DNA of 64,000 bases from Occultella glacieicola (GTDB lineage Bacteria; Actinomycetota; Actinomycetes; Actinomycetales; Beutenbergiaceae): the NCBI RefSeq assembly GCF_004353825.1, contig NZ_SMNA01000006.1:1-64000 (forward strand), read 5' to 3'. The notes beneath the pieces are model-generated. The model ran no database searches and had not been told where the DNA came from. It saw only the letters and a list, made by a program, of their open reading frames with translations. Below are positions 18,501 through 25,150 of this stretch, in pieces; the stretch's first letter is position 1, and each line of letters begins with the position of its first letter. The position numbers and the translations under genes are program-made.

Positions 18501-21500
18501 CGAGCGTGAGCGTCGAGCCACCACTGACCCTGGCCGCGGCAACCGGGGTGCGGGTGACCCGGCTGAAGGAATCCGATCGGAGTCAGGACACCGGCACCGG
18601 CGCCACCCAGTCCGGGGACGACCTCGCCCTCGAGGTGCGCTCCTCGGCCGTGTTCGCCGTCGGCCAGGCGGTGCGCCTCGAGGTCGGTGGCGCCCACCAC
18701 GTCCGCCGGGTCTCCGCCGTCGCGGACGTGGCACTCGAGACGGTGGACGAACTGGTGGGTACGGCGCCGTTCACCCTCACCAGGTTCACCGGGGCCTCCT
18801 CGACCACGAGCGCGCACCTCTCCGCGTCGCGGTTCGTCCGGCACACCGGCGGGGCGTTGCCGTCGGTGTACGGCGACTGGCCCGCGGAGCTGATGGGACT
18901 GGTGACCGGGCTCTACTGGCCGGACCACCAGGCGATGGGCTGGCGGTTCTTCCTCAAGGGCGCTCCGGCCGGGCTCCACCCGGACTTCCGGGACACCTGG
19001 CAGCCTCTGACCCTGGGCGCGGATCACTATTGGCTGCTCGCCTCCGACCTGAGGATCACCGGCGAGGGGGTGAACCAGTTCTGGGAACCGGATCTCGACG
19101 ACACCTACCCCGACCGGCACCGTCAGCGCATCTTTCCCGCGTCCGCCAGCCCGCCCGCGCCGCCGATCCCAGTCAGCGTGCGTGGCTTCGTGACGACCGG
19201 GGTGCACCGGCCCGACGCGGGTGGCGGCAAAGTGCTGGTCCGACGCGCCGAGGTCCAGGTGCCGGAGGCTCCGCTCGTGCGCTGGAGCCTGGCCGACTCG
19301 CTCGCCGAGCACGAACTCTCGCACGCCGTGCAGAACACCTACTGGGGTCCGCTGCTCGGCGCCCTGCCCGTCCAGGGCGTGATCCGCACCCTGAGGGACG
19401 TCTGGGCGGCCACCGGCGACGAGCCGCCGACCTGGTTGTCCTGGACCCCGTTCGACGAGGCCGCCGGCGCGGTGGGCTTCAACGACACGAACATCTTCGA
19501 GCTGTTCAGCATCGGCGGCATCATGCAGCTGCTCTGGACGTTCGTGATCCTCGGCCCGGCGCTCGGCAACGAGGAGGCCCGGGAGGCGCTGCTCTCCCTG
19601 GACTTCGACGATTGGGCCCAGGTGTTCAACCCGGTCAACCAGCAGATCATCCGCAACCTCCCGCAGGTGGACCCGGACGCTCCCGCGGACGAACGGTGGC
19701 CGATCGCGCTCGGCCGGTTCTTCGCCTCCGGGCTCGATCTGCGTTCCTGGACCCCCTTCCTCGGGCTCGTGCCCACGTGGCTGCCGGACGGGGAGAAAAA
19801 CTTCCTCGAGCAGCAGGCGAGCCGGTGGAGCGGTGACCTGTACTCCACCCTGCTGACCGCGAACGACCGGTTCAACCTGACCACGTCGGCGATCGGCCGG
19901 GACATCCACGACGCCGACCTGTCCGTGGCGCTGGGTCGGGGGGTGCGGATCATGGGGTTCTTCAACAACCGGGACGACCGCAACACCCAACTCGACTCGT
20001 GCGACGCCCCGGGTTCGTCGCTCACACGGCTCGACGCGCCGCCCGACCACCCGTCCGGCACGCCACCGGTCATGCAAGAGTTCAACCAGTTCTTCGAGCT
20101 GACCGCGGACGCCACGGGTGCGCACCTGTGGGTGCCCGAGGAGCTCTACGAGTCGGTCCGCACCACCGCGCCGACGACGGTCCAGGTGGACGGCCCGGTG
20201 CCGTCCGGCGGCGGGGCGGCACCGACCGCGGGGTTCCTGCGGGTGCCCGCGGGCGGGGTGTTGGCGCCCCGGCTGCGCGCCATCGTGCCGGTCCCGCCGG
20301 CCGTGATGCGCTCCGTCGGGTTCTACCTGATCGGCGCCGCGCCCGGCACCTGGCACGTCGCCACCGACACGCCCAGCAGCACACCGGCCGCCGACAACGC
20401 CCACACCAACACGGCGGAGATCACCTTTTCGAGCGCCGTGCGGCTGGGCGAGGAGGACGTCGCGTGGAACGAACCGTTCGCCTCGGGCGTCCCGGCGACC
20501 ACCCCGCAGGCGACCCTGGTCGAGCGGTTCATCACCGAGACGCAGCGGTTGCGGGTCGAGGCCGTCAAGGTGAACCAGCTCGTGGCGCAGGCCGAGGCCC
20601 CGATCAGGCTGACCTCCGGAGCGGACGGTGAGGGCTGGGACCTCACCGTCGACCTGCCCGCGCCGCCGGCCACACTGCCGCACGAGGCGAGGGTCCGGAT
20701 CTGGGCCACGATCGGCAGGAACGACCCTGAGTTGTTCGATCTGCACCAAGCCGACATCGACTCCCTTCGGGACCGGCGCAGTTACCTCGACGCCGACCTG
20801 TTCGTCCCGGTCCGGGACTTCCTGGTGCGCGTCGTCGACCTGCCCGTCCTGCCCGACGGGGTCATCGCGGCCGCCGAGGACTTCGACGTGGACGTACCGG
20901 TCAAGCTGAGCGGGCCGGCCGCGATCATCCCGACCGGGACCACTCTCGCCGTCGAGCGGGTCGAGGACCGGCCGCCCCGGGGTGAGCGGTGGCGGTTGCA
21001 CGTCGCCGGGCGCCGGGCGGTGCCCGAGCAGGTGGTGGTGCCCGTGACCGTCCGGTTCGGCACCGGCACCGGCACGGTGGACCGCACGTTCGACGTCACG
21101 GTCAACCCGAACTTCACGATCGACAAGGCCCCCGCCGTCGCGGCCTACGAGGCGACCCCGGCCGCGCCTCTGGTCCTGACCGTGACCGGGGCGACCGGGG
21201 CGTTGTCCGTGGCGAACGAGCCGCCGGCCGACTCCCGCACGGTCGTCACCATCACCGGGACCACGGTCACGGTCACCGTCCAGGGGCCCGGTCCCCGGGC
21301 GGACACCGCCTACGACCTGGTACTCGAGGACGGCAACCAGCGCCTCGGCATCCGCCGGATCACGCTCAAGGGCACCTGGACCACCGTGCGCCTGCACACG
21401 AAGGTGCTCACCGAGCCGGATGTCGACGTCGACACCGCGATCGAGGCGATGCGGGAGGTCTACGAGAGCGTGGGCGTCGCCGTCGTGCACGTCTCCACGG

Positions 21501-21880
21501 AGGAGCTCACCCTGCCCGCACTGAACGACGTCGACGTCGGCACGTGCGTGACGGGGGTGACGACCGCCGAGCAGAACACGCTCTTCGCGAACCGCAACAG
21601 TGCCCTGGCCAGCGACGTCGTCGTCTACTTCGTCCGTTCGACGGTCCCGCCGCTCAACGGCTGCGCCGCACACCCGCCGGGCCGGCCGGGTGCGGTCGTC
21701 GCGCGGGGCGCCACCCGGTGGACCCTCGGGCACGAGGTGGGACACGTGCTCGGGCTCGCGCACGTCGACCCGACCGACCGGCTGATGACCGGCGGCGGCA
21801 CGTCGAACATCACGAACCCGCCCCCGGACCTGACCGCCGCCGAGACGGCCACGATGTTCACCAGTCCCTTCACCAACTGA
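15548..21880 (+). CDS. giant RHS-repeat protein with two zinc-metalloprotease-like motifs, candidate eCIS effector
   Basis: GAGGAGGGGG upstream sets ATG 15548, giving 2110 residues. Residues ~50-505 carry YD/RHS repeats (FDYDPNGRRTRR at ~290) and the RHS-associated core (GGRELDTETGTFLTPDP around 455-467, ending RPDVDGH). The core is short, and the usual DPxG self-cleavage pair is altered. A hydrophobic stretch follows at ~519-570, then a long unrecognised middle with beta-rich parts. His1255-Glu-Leu-Ser-His1259 (HELSHAVQ) resembles DUF4157-type zincins of eCIS cargo. The C-terminus has a full metzincin motif HEVGHVLGLAH (2062-2072) and Met-turn Met2080. It is most likely a delivered toxin or protease; structural use is not excluded. 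Confidence 0.65.
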   Translation: MSTIEDVGPGVTAAPRVVADAARGRRVVTLDPAGRPVRVELPDGESLHVTRDPTLQRLALRDGHGTLIARIHTDTAPGAWYRRPPPPGVDTVHRVSADDPTGTTSLTASATMVRQERDGAVLRIDSDPDGRPARVTLPGLARDLHYRPVGAGCWDVTVGGVRLLGLAGGPDALRCDLGEGAGWVRREWPGVLTFTGTDGTEILTERRDRAGRVHSRRWPGTAEFSYERDDRSRLVTWTRTGPDGAALAQRRTYSGPELSAVVTGRRRTVVRTDVGGRVRRLIGPSQTVTFDYDPNGRRTRRTSGTGDRAATEYRYDALGQLVEARGPDGESTRYGWDGLGRRLWVERAGRRFTEHRDPTGRLWSVTDADGALVHAFVWWEGRVLARLGPDGRLDEAYLTDRVGTLLGLATPASGWVFSEAIQPPFGAVTAAWRPTLFGHIADGATTLICFGGRELDTETGTFLTPDPWHGGPDDPRAVGGQTATELARVAERPASGVHAYHLSQGDPLSRPDVDGHFAWGNLVLTIFLGPTWGFPLTSLSVFAFEPLNLYFEIFGLLGALFTWNGHPWPQHSLGTMRGGTAGRVGTVALALNGFIPRVFAGGIDADRAVTIGHVAWENRRFFELLDRPRVLELDDVRGTPRPDGTPSGDARAFSDVRQGSVLALVGTDTDARTWVQGTWWSRGPGNAVGLRGGRQSFEDRGAAGAAHVRGTMFMAQPLREIMPRPFSADDGGRIEVHEYAAVGGHSSTGVLVSEVWFAFSVPADAGLAAATVVEVAAAGAVAPAYGAITQVVPASEPVVILDHELPSRFHSPSVRADAVALRVMTSGTATSAGWAAVAAPPNRAVHLTAPGHPVAVDDVFAFLPTAPGGPVPATPERPQTYTRVSKVTLTLTLDPPIASLTLAGAAAFRLTTDGTALLGSVADPAAHPDVVTFLDDPGLDVGDDLAVAPTGTGATVQYARVSAVTPATPAVPPDGGTPGTPAVPASVSVEPPLTLAAATGVRVTRLKESDRSQDTGTGATQSGDDLALEVRSSAVFAVGQAVRLEVGGAHHVRRVSAVADVALETVDELVGTAPFTLTRFTGASSTTSAHLSASRFVRHTGGALPSVYGDWPAELMGLVTGLYWPDHQAMGWRFFLKGAPAGLHPDFRDTWQPLTLGADHYWLLASDLRITGEGVNQFWEPDLDDTYPDRHRQRIFPASASPPAPPIPVSVRGFVTTGVHRPDAGGGKVLVRRAEVQVPEAPLVRWSLADSLAEHELSHAVQNTYWGPLLGALPVQGVIRTLRDVWAATGDEPPTWLSWTPFDEAAGAVGFNDTNIFELFSIGGIMQLLWTFVILGPALGNEEAREALLSLDFDDWAQVFNPVNQQIIRNLPQVDPDAPADERWPIALGRFFASGLDLRSWTPFLGLVPTWLPDGEKNFLEQQASRWSGDLYSTLLTANDRFNLTTSAIGRDIHDADLSVALGRGVRIMGFFNNRDDRNTQLDSCDAPGSSLTRLDAPPDHPSGTPPVMQEFNQFFELTADATGAHLWVPEELYESVRTTAPTTVQVDGPVPSGGGAAPTAGFLRVPAGGVLAPRLRAIVPVPPAVMRSVGFYLIGAAPGTWHVATDTPSSTPAADNAHTNTAEITFSSAVRLGEEDVAWNEPFASGVPATTPQATLVERFITETQRLRVEAVKVNQLVAQAEAPIRLTSGADGEGWDLTVDLPAPPATLPHEARVRIWATIGRNDPELFDLHQADIDSLRDRRSYLDADLFVPVRDFLVRVVDLPVLPDGVIAAAEDFDVDVPVKLSGPAAIIPTGTTLAVERVEDRPPRGERWRLHVAGRRAVPEQVVVPVTVRFGTGTGTVDRTFDVTVNPNFTIDKAPAVAAYEATPAAPLVLTVTGATGALSVANEPPADSRTVVTITGTTVTVTVQGPGPRADTAYDLVLEDGNQRLGIRRITLKGTWTTVRLHTKVLTEPDVDVDTAIEAMREVYESVGVAVVHVSTEELTLPALNDVDVGTCVTGVTTAEQNTLFANRNSALASDVVVYFVRSTVPPLNGCAAHPPGRPGAVVARGATRWTLGHEVGHVLGLAHVDPTDRLMTGGGTSNITNPPPDLTAAETATMFTSPFTN

Positions 21881-21891
21881 GTAGGCTCGAG

Positions 21892-22269
21892 ATGACCGTC
21901 ACGATGCAGGACGTCCGCCGGATCCTCGACCCGGAGGAGCCCAGGTACGACCGGATCCCGGCCCTCGGACCGCAGGCCCTGCCCCACCTGCGCGAACTCG
22001 CCGCCGGCGACGACCCGATGCTCGCCTCCAAGGCCGTCTTCGCCGCCAGCATGCTCGAGGGTGCCACCGGTGCCCCGGTGGTCGACGCGGGTGCCCACCA
22101 CGAGGACCCGATCGTCCGGGTCGCCGCTGCCGCAGCGACCCAGAATCTCCCGGCCGAGGAAGCCGGGGCGGTGCTGCGCGACCTCGTCGGCGACGACGAC
22201 TCCGGCGTGCGCAAGGTCGCCCTCGCGTCGGCTCCCCGACCGGACCCCGGCCCATCCGTCAGCGCCTGA
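21892..22269 (+). CDS. small HEAT-repeat-like protein
   Basis: This protein of 125 residues begins 11 bases after the RHS stop. It is built of short paired helices typical of HEAT/PBS-lyase repeats: LGPQALPHLRELAAGDD, ASKAVFAASMLEG, then DPIVRVAAAAATQNLP and DDSGVRKVALAS. About three to four repeats are visible. Such proteins bind other proteins. Being the last gene of the operon, straight after a candidate effector, it could be a chaperone, loading factor or immunity partner, but none of this is shown by the sequence. Several small HEAT proteins also occur in unrelated operons. Confidence 0.6.
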   Translation: MTVTMQDVRRILDPEEPRYDRIPALGPQALPHLRELAAGDDPMLASKAVFAASMLEGATGAPVVDAGAHHEDPIVRVAAAAATQNLPAEEAGAVLRDLVGDDDSGVRKVALASAPRPDPGPSVSA

Positions 22270-22322
22270 TGTGGTGTGGGTCCTGCCCTCCGGTTCCGGC
22301 CGTCCGTCCGGTCCTGACGGCG

Positions 22323-22328
22323 TAGCCT
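22323..22328 (+). promoter_or_regulatory. -10 hexamer TAGCCT for the M23 peptidase gene (leaderless type)
   Basis: TAGCCT ends six bases before GTG 22335. That places the probable transcription start on the start codon itself, a common actinobacterial arrangement that recurs in this window. No Shine-Dalgarno sequence is present. Confidence 0.45.
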
Positions 22329-22334
22329 GGGGTG

Positions 22335-22940
22335 GTGCCACGCAGTGCCGTGCGGCATGCCCGTCGTGCCCTGACCGACCGTGGGAGCGCGCGCCGAGCC
22401 ACGCTCCTGCTGGTGTCCTGCGAGAGCGTCGTCGGCGCCTGTGTCCTCGTGCTCGCGCTGGCCGGCCTCGGTCTGCTCCAGCGCGGCCCGTCGTGGTCCA
22501 CGCCGACGTCGGGGGAGTTGTCCTCGGCGTTCGGGCCACGGGCCGACCCGTTCACCGGCGTCCCCGGCCTGCACGCCGGGCAGGACATCCGCAACGACTG
22601 TGGGACTGCGGTGTTCGCCGCGGCGGACGGCGTGGTGCGTTACGCGGCACCTGGCCCGTACCAGGGCCGGACCGGCAACCAGATCGTCATCGACCACTCA
22701 GGCGGCATCAGCACGCGGTACGGCCACGTCCTCACCGGAACTATGGTGGTCGAAGCAGGGGATCGGGTCACCGCCGGGTCACAGATCGCGCAGATGGGTG
22801 GCGACCAGGACCTGGACCCGATCGGCGCCGGCAACAGCACCGGCTGTCACCTGCACTTCGAGGTAAACATCGACGACGAGCCGGTCGATCCGCTCGCGTA
22901 CCTGCTCACGCTGGGCGTGACGATCGCGGCCGAGCCCTGA
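22335..22940 (+). CDS. M23 family (LytM-type) peptidoglycan endopeptidase
   Basis: The protein has ~200 residues. Tandem GTG codons stand at 22332 and 22335; the second is favoured by the -10 hexamer spacing. A membrane segment (LLLVSCESVVGACVLVLALAGLGLL) spans ~25-50 and should anchor it or act as a signal sequence. The peptidase domain shows the metal ligands His80 and Asp84 in HAGQDI, the substrate-groove segment with RYGHV, and the HLHFEV motif (His172 and His174, counting from GTG 22335). It would cut peptide cross-bridges in the wall. It lies 62 bases after the eCIS genes but reads like an ordinary cell-wall gene, and has its own promoter. Confidence 0.85.
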   Translation: MPRSAVRHARRALTDRGSARRATLLLVSCESVVGACVLVLALAGLGLLQRGPSWSTPTSGELSSAFGPRADPFTGVPGLHAGQDIRNDCGTAVFAAADGVVRYAAPGPYQGRTGNQIVIDHSGGISTRYGHVLTGTMVVEAGDRVTAGSQIAQMGGDQDLDPIGAGNSTGCHLHFEVNIDDEPVDPLAYLLTLGVTIAAEP

Positions 22941-22977
22941 GGCAGCACCCCGGCGACGCGCCGGTGCCTGACGCGAA

Positions 22978-23009
22978 CAGGCCCGTCCGGAACGTTCCGA
23001 ACGGGCCTG
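22978..23009. terminator. bidirectional hairpin between the M23 gene and the tRNA operon
   Basis: CAGGCCCGT and its complement ACGGGCCTG flank a loop that is itself a palindrome (ccggaacgttccg-like), giving a near-perfect 32-base inverted repeat. It sits after the M23 gene on the plus strand and 12 bases beyond the tRNA-Val 3' end on the minus strand. It can end both transcripts. Confidence 0.75.
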
Positions 23010-23020
23010 CATCCTCTGGG

Positions 23021-23092
23021 TGGGCGATACTGGGATCGAACCAGTGACCTCTTCCGTGTCAGGGAAGCGCGCTACCGCTGCGCCAATCGCCC
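23021..23092 (-). tRNA. tRNA-Val (anticodon GAC)
   Basis: The reverse complement folds into a full cloverleaf. The acceptor GGGCGAT pairs with ATCGCCC, the anticodon stem CTTCC/GGAAG encloses loop CTGACAC (anticodon GAC), and the T arm is CTGGTTCGATCCCAG, with discriminator A. CCA is not encoded. It is the last gene of a Gly-Cys-Val operon. Confidence 0.95.
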
Positions 23093-23100
23093 GGGCTGCG

Positions 23101-23171
23101 AGGTGGGTACGGGATTCGAACCCGTGTATACGGCTTTGCAGGCCGCTGCCTCGCCTCTCGGCCAACCCACC
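23101..23171 (-). tRNA. tRNA-Cys (anticodon GCA)
   Basis: The cloverleaf is complete: acceptor GGTGGGT/ACCCACC, anticodon loop CTGCAAA (GCA), and T arm CGGGTTCGAATCCCG. Discriminator U73 is the identity base expected for cysteine tRNA. It lies eight bases upstream of tRNA-Val in the same operon. CCA is not encoded. Confidence 0.95.
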
Positions 23172-23209
23172 GGTGGTACGTGCTGGGACCCACCGGAGTG
23201 GTGCCTCCG

Positions 23210-23282
23210 AGCGGACGACGGGACTCGAACCCGCGACCCTCACCTTGGCAAGGTGATGCTCTACCAACTGAGCCACGTCCGC
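23210..23282 (-). tRNA. tRNA-Gly (anticodon GCC)
   Basis: The acceptor GCGGACG pairs with CGTCCGC, the D arm carries GGCTCAGTTGGTAGAGC, the anticodon loop TTGCCAA gives GCC, and the T arm is CGGGTTCGAGTCCCG, with discriminator U. It is the first gene of the Gly-Cys-Val tRNA operon, ~45 bases after the promoter. Confidence 0.95.
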
Positions 23283-23326
23283 ATGCTCGCATTGTGCCAC
23301 CGAAGTGGTTTCTGCGTGCGTCGGAG

Positions 23327-23357
23327 ACTCTAACCCAGTCTCGTGGCGAACGTCCAA
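23327..23357 (-). promoter_or_regulatory. promoter of the tRNA-Gly-Cys-Val operon
   Basis: Reading the minus strand, TTGGAC (23357-23352) is followed after 19 bases (18 if TTAGAG is taken as the -10) by TAGAGT (23332-23327). This is close to sigma-70-type consensus. The predicted start lies about 35-40 bases before tRNA-Gly. It is divergent from and nearly adjacent to the pabB promoter. Confidence 0.6.
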
Positions 23358-23372
23358 CTCGCCCCACCTGGG

Positions 23373-23378
23373 TAGCGT
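23373..23378 (+). promoter_or_regulatory. -10 hexamer TAGCGT for pabB (leaderless type)
   Basis: TAGCGT ends exactly six bases before GTG 23385. Transcription would start on or next to the start codon. The alternative GTG 23379 directly abuts the hexamer and would need another promoter. Confidence 0.4.
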
Positions 23379-23384
23379 GTGACC

Positions 23385-24494
23385 GTGACCACACCGCCGC
23401 CCCCGCCCGATCGGGGCCGGGCCTGGTTCCGCGGAGTCCGTGCCCGGGACGTCGTCGACTACGCCGATCTGGCCCGGGAGCCGGAGGCGCTGGCCGCCGG
23501 CGGCTGGTGGGTGGTGGTCGCCGAGTTCGAGGGCCCGGTGCACGCCTGGCGCTTCGGCGACGTGCACCGAACCGGTGCCGCCGACGCGGTGGTGCGCGAG
23601 GCTCCGCCGTGGCGGGGACCGGCCCCGGGGCGCTGGCGCACCAGCATGTCGCGGGAGGAGTACGTCGGCGCCGTCGAGGCGGTCCGCTCCGCCGTCCTCG
23701 AGGGCGAGGTCTATCAGGCGAACATCTGCCGGGTGCTGTCCGCGCCCCTGACGGGGCCGCAACCGTCGCCCGCGGTGCCCGACGGCGGTGGCTGGCGTCC
23801 GGATGCCGCCGCCCTCGCCGTACGCCTCGCCACGGGCAATCCCGCGCCGTACGCGGCGCTCGTGGACGTTCCGGCGGCACCCGAGTGGCCGGGCAGCTGG
23901 GTGGTCAGCGCCTCCCCGGAGCTGTCCGTGCGGGTGCGCGACGGGTACGTCACGTCCGGGCCGATCAAGGGCACCGCGGTCACGGCCGACGGGCTCGGCG
24001 CGAAGGACCGCGCCGAAAACATCATGATCACCGACCTGGTCCGCAACGACCTGGCCCGGGTGTGCCTGCCCGGCACCGTGGAGGTCACCGACCTCCTCGC
24101 CACCGAGGAGCACCCCGGCCTGGTGCACCTGGTCTCCCGGGTGCGGGGCAGGTTGGCGCCGGGACCGGGCGGTGGGGTGGACTGGGCGGCCCTACTCGCG
24201 GCGACCCACCCGCCCGGCTCGGTCTCCGGGGCACCGAAGTCCTCCGCGCTCCGCCTCATCGGCGAGCTCGAGCCCACGTCCCGGGGGCCGTACTGCGGCC
24301 AGATCGGCTGGCTGGACGCCGATGCGGGCGAGGCGCGTCTCGCCGTCGGGATCCGGACGTTCTGGTGGGCGGACGGCATGCTGCGCTTCGGCACCGGCGC
24401 CGGGATCACCTGGGGCAGCGACGCCCAGGCCGAGTGGGAGGAGACCGAACTCAAGGCTCGTCGGCTCGTCGGACTCGCGTCCACGTCGCGCTAG
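23385..24494 (+). CDS. pabB: chorismate-utilising enzyme, aminodeoxychorismate synthase component I (PabB-like)
   Basis: The protein has 369 residues from GTG 23385. It is a stand-alone chorismate-binding enzyme joining ammonia to chorismate for folate (p-aminobenzoate) synthesis. Visible motifs are EGEVYQANICR (~108), the catalytic-lysine motif GPIKGT (Lys195), AENIMITDLVRNDLARVC, HLVSRVRG, and the binding-site run PGSVSGAPK followed by RGPYCGQIGW. The N-terminal domain is shorter than in TrpE, and no amidotransferase partner is adjacent, so a PabB assignment is more likely than anthranilate or isochorismate synthase. A divergent tRNA promoter lies immediately upstream. Confidence 0.8.
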   Translation: MTTPPPPPDRGRAWFRGVRARDVVDYADLAREPEALAAGGWWVVVAEFEGPVHAWRFGDVHRTGAADAVVREAPPWRGPAPGRWRTSMSREEYVGAVEAVRSAVLEGEVYQANICRVLSAPLTGPQPSPAVPDGGGWRPDAAALAVRLATGNPAPYAALVDVPAAPEWPGSWVVSASPELSVRVRDGYVTSGPIKGTAVTADGLGAKDRAENIMITDLVRNDLARVCLPGTVEVTDLLATEEHPGLVHLVSRVRGRLAPGPGGGVDWAALLAATHPPGSVSGAPKSSALRLIGELEPTSRGPYCGQIGWLDADAGEARLAVGIRTFWWADGMLRFGTGAGITWGSDAQAEWEETELKARRLVGLASTSR

Positions 24495-24550
24495 GAGCCG
24501 AGTGCGTCCGGTCACGGCCGGCAGTGTCGTTCAGCCCTCTCGGGCGCTGC

Positions 24551-24556
24551 TAGTAT
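24551..24556 (+). promoter_or_regulatory. -10 hexamer TAGTAT for tRNA-Val(CAC)
   Basis: TAGTAT lies 40 bases before the tRNA, placing the start about 34 bases upstream of its 5' end. No strong -35 at ideal spacing is evident. Confidence 0.4.
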
Positions 24557-24596
24557 CGTTCCTCGTCAGCCGCACGGCTCGAACAGCGTGCAGCGC

Positions 24597-24668
24597 GGGC
24601 GATTGGCTCAGTGGTAGAGCGCCTCGTTCACACCGAGGAGGTCACTGGTTCGAACCCAGTATCGCCCA
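24597..24668 (+). tRNA. tRNA-Val (anticodon CAC)
   Basis: The acceptor GGGCGAT/ATCGCCC, D arm GGCTCAGTGGTAGAGC, anticodon stem CCTCG/CGAGG with loop TTCACAC (CAC) and T arm CTGGTTCGAACCCAG form a complete cloverleaf with discriminator A. The body closely resembles tRNA-Val(GAC) at 23021, so the two are likely duplicates with diverged anticodon stems. Confidence 0.95.
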
Positions 24669-24674
24669 CACCCG

Positions 24675-24714
24675 GACCCGCTGGTCAGAGGTCAGAACCT
24701 CCGGCCAGCGGGTC
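24675..24714 (+). terminator. hairpin after tRNA-Val(CAC)
   Basis: GACCCGCTGG and CCAGCGGGTC form a 10-bp perfect stem, extendable through bulges, six bases after the tRNA. It is followed by tctcttg rather than a long T run, typical for high-GC intrinsic terminators. Confidence 0.7.
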
Positions 24715-24775
24715 TCTTGCGTTCACGGTGCGCCGTTCCGCAGCCCGACTGCCACCGAGTGTGCGGGGGCTTCCC

Positions 24776-24988
24776 CTATGGACTCTCGCCAGATCGCCAC
24801 GCAAGCATCCTTGCCGCGACATCACGCCAGTCAATCGGGTCGTCGCGCTCCTCGGCCTCCTCGACGTACTCGGCGAGCCTCTGGAACAGCATCTCGGCGG
24901 TGACTCCCTGCCAACGGCCCGGATGGTCATACGCGTCGTCGCGGAGGTCCCAGAAATTGTCCACGAGTCTGCGCTCGACGTCCGCCAT
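24776..24988 (-). CDS. small hypothetical protein (70 aa)
   Basis: This encodes 70 residues rich in Asp, Glu, Arg and Trp: two or three amphipathic helices, with WDLRDDAYDHPGRWQG near the start and DPIDWRDVAARMLAWRSGESP at the end. Composition and codon use look like a real gene rather than a shadow. The minus strand shows TATCCT six bases before the ATG, the leaderless pattern seen at other genes here. No family or function is recognised, and there are no neighbours in the same direction. Confidence 0.6.
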   Translation of the reverse strand: MADVERRLVDNFWDLRDDAYDHPGRWQGVTAEMLFQRLAEYVEEAEERDDPIDWRDVAARMLAWRSGESP

Positions 24989-24994
24989 CGAGAA

Positions 24995-25000
24995 AGGATA
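24995..25000 (-). promoter_or_regulatory. -10 hexamer TATCCT for the 70-residue protein
   Basis: On the minus strand TATCCT is followed by six bases (ttctcg) and the ATG at 24988, matching the spacing of the other probable leaderless genes in the window. Confidence 0.45.
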
Positions 25001-25050
25001 GGCGTGGCGACGAGTTGCGCTTCCTCTCCACGGCCCGCGCGGGCCTGAGC

Positions 25051-25062
25051 GTGATGCATCAC
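25051..25062. other. 12-bp perfect palindrome GTGATGCATCAC
   Basis: This is a perfect inverted repeat about 90 bases upstream of the alpha/beta hydrolase ATG, in the intergenic space shared with the small divergent gene. It could be a regulator binding site, but it is short and no regulator gene is adjacent. Confidence 0.3.
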
Positions 25063-25150
25063 GTGGTGCAGAACGGACACGATGGCCGGGCGCCGATGGC
25101 TACTCTGAGCGCGAGACCGGCGAGGTGGCCGGCCTGATCTGGAAGGCCAG

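Noticed and set aside
15431-21763. A 2110-residue open frame on the minus strand opposite the RHS gene
   Set aside because: It is an Arg/Gly/His/Pro-rich shadow typical of very high GC; the plus-strand frame has RHS and metzincin motifs and a good ribosome binding site.
22270-22331. Attachment site or integrase remnant at the end of the eCIS operon
   Set aside because: I found no direct repeat of tRNA 3' sequence and no recombinase reading frame in the window.
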